DNA of 64,000 bases from Desulfosarcina sp. BuS5 (GTDB lineage Bacteria; Desulfobacterota; Desulfobacteria; Desulfobacterales; BuS5). This document shows, piece after piece, positions 9,597-18,086 of this stretch. How positions within the stretch are numbered: position 1 is the stretch's first letter; each line of letters begins with the position of its first letter. Position numbers and translations under genes: made by a program. The stretch is from contig NZ_CP087952.1 of NCBI RefSeq assembly GCF_028752835.1, positions 3,470,501-3,534,500 of the forward strand, given 5' to 3'. The notes under the pieces were generated by a model that saw only the letters and a list, made by a program, of their open reading frames with translations, made no database searches and had not been told where the DNA came from.

Positions 9597-9661
9597 AAAA
9601 AAATTACACTTCTGTAAAAAATAAGCTTATTTTTCCCTTTTTTTAAAAAAAATATTTAAAA

Positions 9662-10109
9662 AAAACAATTTTGTGTAATTGATGGTAAAAAATACACTCA
9701 TTGTTCCGAAGCAGGGATATCATTTGTAGAACTTTCAAGAAAAATCTCTGTGAATAAACGTCAGGCGCTGATAGAGGAATTTACAAAAAATGGGGGCTGT
9801 AAAGCATCCTGTCAACGGATGCAGGTGGAACAGACCTCAACCTCCAGACCGCTGATTGTGTTGTCAATTTTGAGCTCCCCTGGAACCCGGCCCGTATAAA
9901 CCAGCGCATAGGGAGGGGGATCAAAAACGCTCAAAAAAATAAATGCATAAATGGAGCATGTTCTTAATTCCGGAATGGAGTTTATTGGCGGCCTTCTGGA
10001 AATGGCAACCGGCAGCAAGATAAAACCGGTTGAGGGAGACGGTAAAATTGTGAGTCTTGACAAGACAACGGGTGAAGTTACATTAAAATTTAAACTGCCC
10101 GGTTTCTAG
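9662..10109 (+). pseudogene. Remnant of an SNF2-family helicase, C-terminal end
   Basis: Translating in shifting frames gives the end of a superfamily 2 ATPase. First comes NKRQALIEEFTKNGG (9752 on), then after a +1 shift ILSTDAGGTDLNLQTADCVV followed by NFELPWNPARINQRIGR (helicase motifs V-VI). A stop follows, then GMEFIGGLLEMATGSKIKPV to the terminal TAG at 10107-10109. Motif VI is degraded (RGIKNAQKN where HRIGQKN is usual). The upstream ATPase lobe is absent and the IS lies at that side. It probably belonged to a DNA-repair or defence-type helicase; which one cannot be said. Confidence 0.75.
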
Positions 10110-10214
10110 CAGTTCAAGCCTTGATCCATAGACGATCCTGATTTGCCGTCCCACCAAAAACCCGTATTTAATGGTTGGCTCGTTTTGAATAATGCATTAA
10201 TATACTAATCTGTA

Positions 10215-10320
10215 TACCTCGGAATGTTATAAATTGCGTTTTTTTCGATGAGCAATGAGCATCAAAAGCGAGCCTGAGTAACGCAGCTATTGTGATGTTC
10301 GGGGCCATTGAGAAGTTATA
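10215..10320. repeat. Degenerate hairpin repeat downstream of ribF
   Basis: The 216-bp gap 10110-10325 holds no gene. It contains GGAATGTTATAAATTGCG, nearly repeated at 15078-15095 (GGAAGGTTATAAATTGCG). It also holds a hairpin around GATGAGCAATGAGCATC and a TAACGCAG core (10279-10286) that recurs in the other palindromic repeats of this window. Confidence 0.45.
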
Positions 10321-10325
10321 TATCA

Positions 10326-11264
10326 TCATGGATCAGGCAATATTGCGTCTGCTTTTTTAATATCTTTTTTAATCTGTTCTGCTAATTCGTTGATGTTGGA
10401 AAATTTTTTTTCATCCCTGATACGTGTGATAAAATTTACCCGAATCTGATGTTCGTATATATCCTTATTAAAGTTAAGAATGTGGACTTCAACAGTAAAC
10501 TGTTGATCAGTAAAAGTCGGGCTGTAACCAATATTAGCGACTCCTTTGTATTTACAATTCAGACATTCTACAATAACGGCATAAACTCCCCTTTTGGGGC
10601 AAAGCTCATCTTTTAAGTTGATATTTGCAGTCGGACAACCGAGTAGCCTTCCACCTCTGTTGCGCCCCGGTACTACCATTCCTCTGATTTGATAAAAACG
10701 TCCCAATAATTGCGGCACTTCTTCGACCTTACCGTCAAGAACAAGCTCTCTGATTTTTGTACTGCTTATTCTTACAGGGCAATTGCCCGATACCGGTATC
10801 CAGTTACTGACAATTACTTCAAAACCTTTTTGCGAAGCATGTTTTTTTAATAAACTTATGTTGCCCTCACGGTTCTTGCCGAAAGAATAGTCCTTGCCAA
10901 CGACAATGGCTTTTATGGCTATAGTTTCAAGCAGAAGGTTATCAATAAAGTCATCTGCAGTGATGGAGGCAAACTTCCTGTTAAAAGGCAAGCAAACAAG
11001 CACATCTATTCCCGATTTTTCAATCAGCTCAACTTTTTGTTCATACAGAGTTATAAGGGGTAGATAATAGTCAGGTTTTAATACTCGCGTGGGATGAGGT
11101 TCAAAAGTCATGACCATGGAAGTCCCGTTAAGTTCCTCCGCCTTTTCAATCACTTCATGCAGAAGTGCCTGATGGCCTAAATGGACGCCGTCAAAATTGC
11201 CTATGGTAATTACTGGGTTTTTATATTTGATTTTAAAGTTATCTATATTATTAATAAGTTGCAT
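10326..11264 (-). CDS. ribF: RibF: bifunctional riboflavin kinase / FAD synthetase
   Basis: It makes FMN and then FAD from riboflavin in the cytoplasm. The N-terminal nucleotidyltransferase domain has ITIGNFDGVHLGH (residues 19-31) and later ISSTKIRELVLDG. The C-terminal flavokinase domain has GRLLGCPTANI and KYKGVANIGYSPTF. The length, 312 residues, is typical. The frame runs back to 11366, but the ATG at 11264 is preceded by GGGGAG at good spacing. The longer version adds a hydrophobic stretch foreign to the family. It is transcribed away from the adjacent tRNA. Confidence 0.95.
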   Translation of the reverse strand: MQLINNIDNFKIKYKNPVITIGNFDGVHLGHQALLHEVIEKAEELNGTSMVMTFEPHPTRVLKPDYYLPLITLYEQKVELIEKSGIDVLVCLPFNRKFASITADDFIDNLLLETIAIKAIVVGKDYSFGKNREGNISLLKKHASQKGFEVIVSNWIPVSGNCPVRISSTKIRELVLDGKVEEVPQLLGRFYQIRGMVVPGRNRGGRLLGCPTANINLKDELCPKRGVYAVIVECLNCKYKGVANIGYSPTFTDQQFTVEVHILNFNKDIYEHQIRVNFITRIRDEKKFSNINELAEQIKKDIKKADAILPDP

Positions 11265-11369
11265 AATACTCCCCGGGCCGAATAAATAATAGGCTTGACA
11301 AAAAAAAGAAAAAAAAATAATTAATATATTTTTATACATTAATAAATCCTTTTTTACAAATTTCAATAT

Positions 11370-11456
11370 GCCGAAGTGGCGGAACTGGTAGACGCGCTAG
11401 GTTCAGGGTCTAGTGGATGAATTTCCATGGGAGTTCGAGTCTCCCCTTCGGCACCA
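11370..11456 (+). tRNA. tRNA-Leu (anticodon CAG)
   Basis: An 87-nt class II tRNA. The acceptor GCCGAAG (11370-11376) pairs with CTTCGGC (11446-11452). The D-arm contains GGTAGACGCG, the anticodon CAG is at 11404-11406 in a CTAG...CTAG stem, and there is a long variable arm. The T-arm is GGAGTTCGAGTCTCC. The discriminator A and CCA are encoded in the DNA. It reads CUG leucine codons. Confidence 0.97.
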
Positions 11457-11503
11457 TTCTTTTTAGTGGTCCCAGAATTTTCAATCAAAAAAAGGAGGAT
11501 ATT

Positions 11504-11980
11504 ATGCAGGTTCTTGTTCTTTATTATTCCAAGGGAGGTAATACCAGGCAACTTGGCGAGGAGATTGCGAAAGGGGTTGAGTCTACGAACATAAAGGCGG
11601 TAATCAAGAGTACCAATGAGGTTACCAAAGAGGATTTCCAGGAAAGTTCCGGCATTATCGCAGGTTCGCCTGTCTATTTTGGCGGCATGGCTGCTGATCT
11701 TAAGCGCGTATTCGATGAGTTTGTGGGTGTGCGCAAGAAAATGGAGAATAAGATAGGCGCTGCATTTGCCACAGGCGCGCATCATACAGGAGGCAAAGAG
11801 ACAACTATGCTCTCAATCCTTCAGTGCATGCTGATATATGGTATGATTATTGTTGGTGATCCGATGGATGCTTCAGGTCATTATGGCGTTGCCTGTCTGC
11901 AGGCCCCGGATGAAACGGCTGCATCCGATGCTTTTAAGCTGGGAGCCCGTGTTGCAGAGCTTTGCAAAAAGTTGCAATAA
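11504..11980 (+). CDS. Flavodoxin / NADPH-dependent FMN reductase family protein (WrbA-like)
   Basis: The protein has 158 residues and a flavodoxin fold. The FMN phosphate loop is YYSKGGNTRQLGEEIA (residues 7-22), followed by IAGSPVYFGGMAADLKRVFD and AFATGAHHTGGKETTMLS. By family it is a cytoplasmic flavin electron carrier or a quinone/flavin reductase; the partner is unknown. The ATG at 11504 has an excellent AGGAGG 5 nt upstream; the frame before it runs into the tRNA. It probably starts the unit continuing into the 11996 gene. Confidence 0.88.
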   Translation: MQVLVLYYSKGGNTRQLGEEIAKGVESTNIKAVIKSTNEVTKEDFQESSGIIAGSPVYFGGMAADLKRVFDEFVGVRKKMENKIGAAFATGAHHTGGKETTMLSILQCMLIYGMIIVGDPMDASGHYGVACLQAPDETAASDAFKLGARVAELCKKLQ

Positions 11981-11995
11981 GATTTTTGCTATATA

Positions 11996-12910
11996 ATGCA
12001 ATGGCGTAAAACAGATTTCAAACAAATAATTAATGACAGAAGAATGATAATCCTGATAGGGATGGTCGTTCTCTGTCTTGGTTATGTTGCCCTGCAAAAA
12101 CATATTAATATAAAGGCTGAAAAAAATTTTAATCATACCATAGCCGGAATCAAATCATACGCTGATATTCATTACAATGATATTTTCGTTGATCCCATCA
12201 GCCGCAAAGTTTATATCAAACATATAACAATCACTCCCAAAAATAGTCTGGAAAGTTTAAACATTGGTGAATTAATACTTTATCAATGCGATGTAAAAAA
12301 TAAAATCCCCCATACATTACATTTTGCAATCAAAGATTTTGAGATCTGTCAAGATAATAGCACCCTGTTGAAATTGAGGCCATATTTTGATGAATTGCGC
12401 TACAGCGAACTGAAAGTTGATTTTGACCTGGAGTATCGTGTTGAAAACAAAGATGATTCCCTTGTTATCAACAAGATGGTAATAGACGCTGAAAATGTGG
12501 GACGAGCTGAATTTTATCTGAAATTAAATAGATTTAACCTTACCAGGCTATTAAACCCATCAGACAGCGCAGGGAACCTTTCCAGGACTCTGCCGTTTGT
12601 TTCAATTTCTGAAGCATCACTTAATTATGCGGATGATTCCTTTGTATTAAGGTTTTTGGAGCGTCTGGCCAGGCAGGGTAACCGACCGGTCGAATACCTT
12701 ATCCACGATATTTCCGAGGAGTTACAAAAAAAGATAGGCGATAGCAACGAGTTTACACGCATACAATTGCAAGCATTGATAGAATTTATTAATAATCCCG
12801 ACAAAATAAAAATAACCGCCTATCCTGAAAAGCCTGTTCCTTTGGCCAATTTCCTGTGGCTCAATGATTTGAACGACCTGATTGATCTGCTGCGGATCAG
12901 GATAAATTAA
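11996..12910 (+). CDS. Membrane-anchored periplasmic protein of unknown function
   Basis: I do not recognise a family with confidence. The 304 residues begin with a basic stretch and one hydrophobic helix (MIILIGMVVLCLGYVAL, about 17-33) that acts as signal-anchor. The rest is soluble, beta-rich and shows alternating ITI/FEI/LKVD strands. Sequences such as IFVDPISRKVYIKHITI and FAIKDFEI recall DUF945/AsmA-like lipid-transfer or envelope folds, but this is only a resemblance. It starts 15 nt after the flavodoxin gene. Its stop overlaps that of the convergent 675-residue gene by 3 nt. Confidence 0.65.
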   Translation: MQWRKTDFKQIINDRRMIILIGMVVLCLGYVALQKHINIKAEKNFNHTIAGIKSYADIHYNDIFVDPISRKVYIKHITITPKNSLESLNIGELILYQCDVKNKIPHTLHFAIKDFEICQDNSTLLKLRPYFDELRYSELKVDFDLEYRVENKDDSLVINKMVIDAENVGRAEFYLKLNRFNLTRLLNPSDSAGNLSRTLPFVSISEASLNYADDSFVLRFLERLARQGNRPVEYLIHDISEELQKKIGDSNEFTRIQLQALIEFINNPDKIKITAYPEKPVPLANFLWLNDLNDLIDLLRIRIN

Positions 12911-14934
12911 TTTTGAAGCATCTCCCTGCTTTGGAGATAATCCTGTGCATCCCGGCTGCCAAGGGCTGCTGCAAGCTTTAAATCATCAATACCTTTTTCT
13001 TCATCACCGGATAGAAGATAGACTCTTCCCCTGCCATAAAAGTACAGACCGTTTTGAGGGTCTATTTCCAGGGATTTGGTTATTAATGATATTGCCTTCT
13101 GGTAATCACCGGTTTCTCCGTAGGATATGCCGAGTTGGAAGTATGCGTCGATTCTATTGGGATCGATTTCGATTGCTTTTTTATAATATCTTATAGCAGC
13201 CCTGTCGTTCCCGTATGTGGAACAGATGGCCCCTTTTTTCCACCAGTATTGTGCATCATTCTCATTAATACCACTTGCTTTTTCATGATTACCGGCTTGA
13301 TTAAGCGGGCCCGTATCTGTTTCCATATAACTTGACCCTGTTTGGCATGGTGCGGAACGGACATTGGAAAAGTCAAGCTCCTTAACCCATGCTATCATCT
13401 TTTTAAGATCATCCATCATGATTGATGATCTTGTATATATTGTACCCTTACTGGCGTTACATTCCAAGGTAATTTTCTCCATTTCAGGTAGCTTCCCCAT
13501 CCTCAAACCCTGCGCAGGCGCCATTCCCATAATCATTTTTATGTAACCGGCCATATCAATATTCATCGTCATTAAAGGTGCAGCAGATTTTTTTTCTTTA
13601 AAATTACCCGATATTTTAATTAATTCATCAATCCTCTTATCATTTGGAGCCGTGATGAATAAATTATCCAAAGCAGTCATTCGCATGTCATATTCAAGCA
13701 TCTGTTTATTTTTTGCTATACAGTTCATAGCATCCGGTCCCGGTACAGGAAAAAAAGGAACGCCCACTTTCAGTCCATATACTTTATGCCCTTTTACAAT
13801 GCTGTCCTGAGTGCGTGTAAAATTTTGCTGTTTGGCAGAAAGCATCTGCTTGCTCAACATTTTATTGATATCGGTGCTATATTTTTCCAGCCATGGGAGA
13901 TAGGTTTTCTCTATGAAATCAGCATAATTTCTCCCTTTTTTCAAAACACTGATGCTTTCGAAAACCATTCTGCCGTTTTGAAAATTTACACCTCCGGCCA
14001 TTTCTCCGGTAAAGTTAGTGCAAACCGATTCTATACTGGAAAGGTCGATTCCTATTTTTTTGTAAAACTCTCCGAAACAATTATTTATTATATCGAGCAT
14101 CCCCATGATGTCATAGCTGTGAGATCTGAAATTGATTTGATACTGAGGTGAATAATTGTCAAGCATCACAGTATCTCCGGTTGAAGTGAAAAGTTTTTCC
14201 AGTCTACTGCCCCGAACAGTATCCGCTTCAAAAAAAGCCTGGAAAATCGATTTGTTTAGATTAAGACCTGTGGAGACTGTTTCAATTTCTGATAAAGTGT
14301 CTAGACTTTTTTGGAGCATTTCCTTGATTTCAGCCGGCGATATATTAAGTTGGTTAAGCTCTTGGTTAGCAGGCATATTTTCAAGTTGAACCATGGATTC
14401 CTTTATTTTATCATGATATATTGACATTATTTTGCTTACATTCATTGTTATTGAAAATGAATCGTCGGATTTAGCCCCTGATACATTGACCAGCGCATTT
14501 TTTAGCGACTCTGAAATATTTCCGTTAGTAATGGGCGGCACCGATATGATATAGTAATCAGAACCGGAACTTGCATTGAAAGCAGCCTGAAAATTGTTGT
14601 TCGGCTCTTTAAAAGGGATAAGCGCCGATATTTCAGGTTTGGTGGTATTTTTTAATACAACGCCTAATACAATAGGACGGTTATGATCTATCCAGTCGGT
14701 TCCCTGGAGCATACCTCTAAGCATATGGGCAGGTGATGGAGTATTCGTATGTGGGTCTGCTTTTATAAGCTCTTCAATTATGTTTAACGTTTCGTCTATT
14801 CTGCTTATTTTAATTATAATATCCAATGAATCAGGGATGGTATTTTTGGCGTTAACAGAACAATTTGTGATTATTAGCAGTGTTATAATAAAAATTATGG
14901 GAGACAATTCCATCTTAGAGGGCTTTAAGAACAT
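12907..14934 (-). CDS. Exported protein with C-terminal TPR repeats
   Basis: The 675-residue product has a signal peptide (IIFIITLLIITNCSVNA, cleavage before KN). A long N-terminal region of unknown family follows, containing IDETLNIIEELIK, RPIVLGVVLKN, and a VPFFPVPG loop. The last 110 residues hold about three TPR units (AAIRYYKKAIEIDP, YFQLGISYGETGDYQKAIS, LYFYGRGRVYLLSGDEEKG), a protein-protein interaction module. The Cys in ITNC is not in a standard lipobox, so a lipoprotein is unlikely. The ATG has AAGGAG 7 nt upstream. Location is periplasmic by inference; function unknown. Confidence 0.75.
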   Translation of the reverse strand: MFLKPSKMELSPIIFIITLLIITNCSVNAKNTIPDSLDIIIKISRIDETLNIIEELIKADPHTNTPSPAHMLRGMLQGTDWIDHNRPIVLGVVLKNTTKPEISALIPFKEPNNNFQAAFNASSGSDYYIISVPPITNGNISESLKNALVNVSGAKSDDSFSITMNVSKIMSIYHDKIKESMVQLENMPANQELNQLNISPAEIKEMLQKSLDTLSEIETVSTGLNLNKSIFQAFFEADTVRGSRLEKLFTSTGDTVMLDNYSPQYQINFRSHSYDIMGMLDIINNCFGEFYKKIGIDLSSIESVCTNFTGEMAGGVNFQNGRMVFESISVLKKGRNYADFIEKTYLPWLEKYSTDINKMLSKQMLSAKQQNFTRTQDSIVKGHKVYGLKVGVPFFPVPGPDAMNCIAKNKQMLEYDMRMTALDNLFITAPNDKRIDELIKISGNFKEKKSAAPLMTMNIDMAGYIKMIMGMAPAQGLRMGKLPEMEKITLECNASKGTIYTRSSIMMDDLKKMIAWVKELDFSNVRSAPCQTGSSYMETDTGPLNQAGNHEKASGINENDAQYWWKKGAICSTYGNDRAAIRYYKKAIEIDPNRIDAYFQLGISYGETGDYQKAISLITKSLEIDPQNGLYFYGRGRVYLLSGDEEKGIDDLKLAAALGSRDAQDYLQSREMLQN

Positions 14935-15082
14935 TTCATTCTCCTTGTATCAAATCTTTGAATAATTCAATTTAATTATATAATATACAGGATGTAAATC
15001 TTTGTATATTATCGGCAGTAACTTGGAAAAACTTAAAATTTTTTTCTTTTTTTAAAATTTGAGAATCTATACTCTGGAAGGT

Positions 15083-15118
15083 TATAAATTGCGAACTTAT
15101 TTTTGCGCGAACCCTTAA
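15083..15118. repeat. End fragment of the GGGTTCGC palindromic element
   Basis: TTATTTTTGCGCGAACCC followed by TTA matches the terminal inverted repeat of the element at 816-972; the other end is absent. The preceding GGAAGGTTATAAATTGCG is shared with 10230. The rest of 14935-15209 shows only a TAATATACA/TGTATATTA hairpin (14981-15011). Confidence 0.6.
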
Positions 15119-15209
15119 GAACAAGGACGAAATAATTTTAAATTGACAACTGTACCTGGATCTGAGATTTTCTTTTTTTTCAACCAATTTAAATATAAGG
15201 TGAACTGAA

Positions 15210-17099
15210 ATGCTGAATGTTTTTAGAAAAAAGGCTGGCTCGTGGATGGTTAAGGCCATCCTGGGCGCAATTATCATTGTATTTATTTTCTGGGGTGTGG
15301 GCAACTACGGCGAGAAACAAGGCAACATGGTTGCTGTTGTAAACGGAGAAAACATTACAATAGACGAATACAGAGATGCATACGAGAATCTCCTGGAACA
15401 GTTTCGTAAAAGATTTGGAAATAACCTGAATGATGAAATGATAAAAATGTTCCGGATTAAACATCAGGCTTTAAATATGCTCATAGACAGGAAGCTGATG
15501 ATTAATGCGGCCAAAAAATTAAAACTACGTGTTTCCCAGGATGAGGTTGTGTCTGCAATTAAAAATTTTGAGGCTTTTCAGACAGCCGGAACATTTGATA
15601 AACGTCTTTACGCAAATATTTTAAATCGTATAAGAACAACTCCTGATGAGTTTGAAGCGGAACAGGGTGTGGTCTTACTTTTGAACAAGTTAAGATTATT
15701 TATAACGGATTGCGTCAAGGTTTCCGAGCAAGAGGCGAGAGAATGGTTTGTTTGGAATAATTCATCAGTAAAGATCGATTACGTTATATTTGATCCTGAA
15801 TCATACAAAGACATAGACCCTTCAGATAAAGAAGCTGCCGAATATTTTGAAATCCATAAGGAAGAGTATAAGACGGAACCTATGGTCAAGGTAAGATATA
15901 TACATTTTGATCCTGAAAATTACAAACCAGTGGTAACTATTTCTGAGGATGAACTGCGAAATTATTATGAAATGAACCCTGAAGAATTTATAAAGCCAAA
16001 AACAGTAGAGGCAAGGCACATACTGATAAAAACAGATCAAAATGACAGCCCTGAAAAAATTGAAGAAAAGAGAACAAGGGCCCTTGAGATTCAAAAAATG
16101 GCAGAAAAAGATGATTTTGCCGAACTTGCCCGGAAATATTCAGAAGGCCCCAGCAGGGATAACGGTGGTTTCCTGGGAGCATTTACACAAAAGGATATGG
16201 TTAAACCCTTTGCGGACAAGGCATTCTCCATGAAAATAGATGAGATAAGCGATCCTGTGAGGACAAGGTTCGGCTGGCACATCATCAAGCTTGAAAAAAT
16301 TAACGAAGAATCGACAATTCCGTTTAAGGAGGCTGCAGTAAAAATACGAGAAAAAATTACTAAAGAGCGCGCGGTGAACCTGGCTTATGATGAAGCTGAA
16401 AAGGTGTATGACGCTTCATTTGCAGGAGACGACCTTGTAACCGCCGCCCGGGAACACAATCTGAAAGTTGAGACAACCGAATTTTTTACAAAACAGGGCC
16501 CTGAAAACGGTATATTGGATCGCTTAAAATTTGCATCCGCAGGTTTTTCCCTTGGGGATATGGAACTTAGCGATATACTTGATTTTAAAGATGGTTATTA
16601 TATTTTGCAGCTTATAGATAAACTCCCCCCTGAAATACCGGAATTCACCGCTGTCCGGGAAAAGGTCAGGACTGATTTAATAAAGTTTAAACAGAGAGAA
16701 AAAGCAGAGCACGATGCCAAGGCGCTCCTTGGTGATTTAAAAAATGGTGTTTCCATGAGCTTGGGAGCTGAAAAGTACAACCTGAAAGCCTCAACTTCCG
16801 ATTTTTTTAAGAGAGATGCTTCGCCAGGCAATACCGGTCTGGAAAAAACCATTATTAAAGCTTCGTTTAATCTGTCGGAAAAACATAAATTGTATGAACA
16901 GGTAATTCCAGGAATGAATGGATTTTATTTAATCAGTTTCAATGAAAGCAAAAAGCCCGATCCGGATGAATTTGAAGATGAAAAAAAGTCTGTAATCAAT
17001 AAATTATTACAGGAAAAAAAAATTAAAACTTTTGAAGCGTGGCTGTCGCAGTTGAGAAACGAAAGTGAGATTTCCATAGAAAATCATTTTCTGGAATAG
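15210..17099 (+). CDS. ppiD: PpiD/SurA-type membrane-anchored peptidyl-prolyl isomerase
   Basis: This is a periplasmic folding chaperone anchored in the inner membrane. The N-terminus LNVFRKKAGSWMVKAILGAI and one helix (about 14-32) match PpiD. A SurA_N-like region follows (VAVVNGENITIDEYRDAYE, ALNMLIDRKLMINAA). A parvulin domain spans about residues 266-366 (VEARHILIKT, LARKYSEGPSRDNGGFLGAF, SDPVRTRFGWHIIKLE). A second, degenerate parvulin-like or C-terminal part completes 629 residues, normal for PpiD. AAGGTG lies 7 nt before the ATG. A small zinc-ribbon gene follows 9 nt later. Confidence 0.92.
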   Translation: MLNVFRKKAGSWMVKAILGAIIIVFIFWGVGNYGEKQGNMVAVVNGENITIDEYRDAYENLLEQFRKRFGNNLNDEMIKMFRIKHQALNMLIDRKLMINAAKKLKLRVSQDEVVSAIKNFEAFQTAGTFDKRLYANILNRIRTTPDEFEAEQGVVLLLNKLRLFITDCVKVSEQEAREWFVWNNSSVKIDYVIFDPESYKDIDPSDKEAAEYFEIHKEEYKTEPMVKVRYIHFDPENYKPVVTISEDELRNYYEMNPEEFIKPKTVEARHILIKTDQNDSPEKIEEKRTRALEIQKMAEKDDFAELARKYSEGPSRDNGGFLGAFTQKDMVKPFADKAFSMKIDEISDPVRTRFGWHIIKLEKINEESTIPFKEAAVKIREKITKERAVNLAYDEAEKVYDASFAGDDLVTAAREHNLKVETTEFFTKQGPENGILDRLKFASAGFSLGDMELSDILDFKDGYYILQLIDKLPPEIPEFTAVREKVRTDLIKFKQREKAEHDAKALLGDLKNGVSMSLGAEKYNLKASTSDFFKRDASPGNTGLEKTIIKASFNLSEKHKLYEQVIPGMNGFYLISFNESKKPDPDEFEDEKKSVINKLLQEKKIKTFEAWLSQLRNESEISIENHFLE

Positions 17100-17108
17100 G
17101 ATATCTTT

Positions 17109-17324
17109 ATGGATGAAAAGAATCATTGTTTTACAACAAAAAAATGTCCGGAATGTTTAACCAACTTGCCACTTAACGCCGAAAAATGCCCTGACTGTGG
17201 AAAAAAAATTGGTGAGGTAGATAAGACCGGATTTGCAAAAAGGCCTGTCAACTGGCTATCTTATATTATCAGCGTGCTTGCATGGGTAGCGCTGTGCCTA
17301 TATATTTGGTGGGCATTTTTTTAG
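17109..17324 (+). CDS. Small zinc-ribbon protein with C-terminal membrane helix
   Basis: The 71-residue product has two CxxC pairs, CPECL (14-18) and CPDCGKK (33-39), forming a zinc ribbon. A tail-anchor-like helix (LSYIISVLAWVALCLYIWW) ends the protein. The role is unknown. The gene is 9 nt after ppiD, with AGGA before the ATG, so the two are likely co-transcribed and co-located at the inner membrane. Confidence 0.75.
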   Translation: MDEKNHCFTTKKCPECLTNLPLNAEKCPDCGKKIGEVDKTGFAKRPVNWLSYIISVLAWVALCLYIWWAFF

Positions 17325-17341
17325 CGTTTATATAGGTTTCC

Positions 17342-17375
17342 ACAGTAAGAGCTCGATGTATCACGCCCTTACTGT
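17342..17375. terminator. Candidate bidirectional terminator hairpin
   Basis: ACAGTAAG (17342-17349) pairs with CTTACTGT (17368-17375) around an 18-nt loop, between convergent gene sets (ppiD/zinc ribbon and DUF47). Only a weak TTTTT run follows at 17385, so the call is tentative. Confidence 0.4.
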
Positions 17376-17407
17376 TAACTCAGATTTTTCCCACTCTATG
17401 CCGGAGA

Positions 17408-18076
17408 CTACCTCGCTATCATAGCTCTCATCATATCTCCGGCATTTTCTGCGTGATCGGCTATCGATCCTATTGTTTCGGCCAGCCTGACCATATGAAA
17501 TACTGTAACAGGATCCTGGATCAGATTAAAAACCTTGCTTTTTACAGCATCTTCGACTGTATCGGCATCATGTTCCTGCTGACGTATTGTTGCAATAATA
17601 TTTTTTACTACATTTCTTTGTTTATCTGAATAATTTCTGAAATACTTCCTGGCTTCGGATACCATTTTGCTTAATTCTTCAATAGGGGTGATTATTGTAT
17701 CCACCAAAAGGAAAAAATCCTTTTCAAGCTCTTCCGGTATGCCAGGGTCATTCCTGTATGAGATCCAGTCAAGTGCATCTTCAACCGAATCGAGTACGCT
17801 GTCCTGTTCTCTCAAATATCGAAACAACTGAAATTTATCCACCGGCAGCATGCTCCATTTCGGCAGATGACCACGAATTCTTCGTTTAATGGCATCTGCT
17901 TCACTTTCGAGTTGATCGACCTCCTGCCTGAATTTTTCAAAAGTCAGACATTTATCCGTAATGTGGCATTCAAGGGCTTGCTGAAAAGCCCATGTGCATT
18001 CCTTTACCTTTTCAGCATGTTCCTGAATTCCTTCAAAAGGCGAAGTCATAAACATGGATATAAATGGTAAACGCAT
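17408..18076 (-). CDS. DUF47 family (PhoU-like) phosphate transport accessory protein
   Basis: A cytoplasmic, all-helical PhoU-like protein of 222 residues. Members are encoded next to PiT transporters and are thought to modulate phosphate (or metal) uptake. Characteristic segments are EVDQLESEADAIKRRIRGHL, EQDSVLDSVEDALDWISYR and AETIGSIADHAENAGDMM. The ATG has AGGAGGGG close upstream. It is 10 nt downstream of the PiT gene on the same strand, forming the usual pit-DUF47 pair. Confidence 0.92.
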   Translation of the reverse strand: MRLPFISMFMTSPFEGIQEHAEKVKECTWAFQQALECHITDKCLTFEKFRQEVDQLESEADAIKRRIRGHLPKWSMLPVDKFQLFRYLREQDSVLDSVEDALDWISYRNDPGIPEELEKDFFLLVDTIITPIEELSKMVSEARKYFRNYSDKQRNVVKNIIATIRQQEHDADTVEDAVKSKVFNLIQDPVTVFHMVRLAETIGSIADHAENAGDMMRAMIAR

Positions 18077-18086
18077 AGCCCCTCCT

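Noticed and set aside
9812-10063. Minus-strand ORF of 83 residues
   Set aside because: It is the shadow of the helicase remnant on the plus strand and has no recognisable features.
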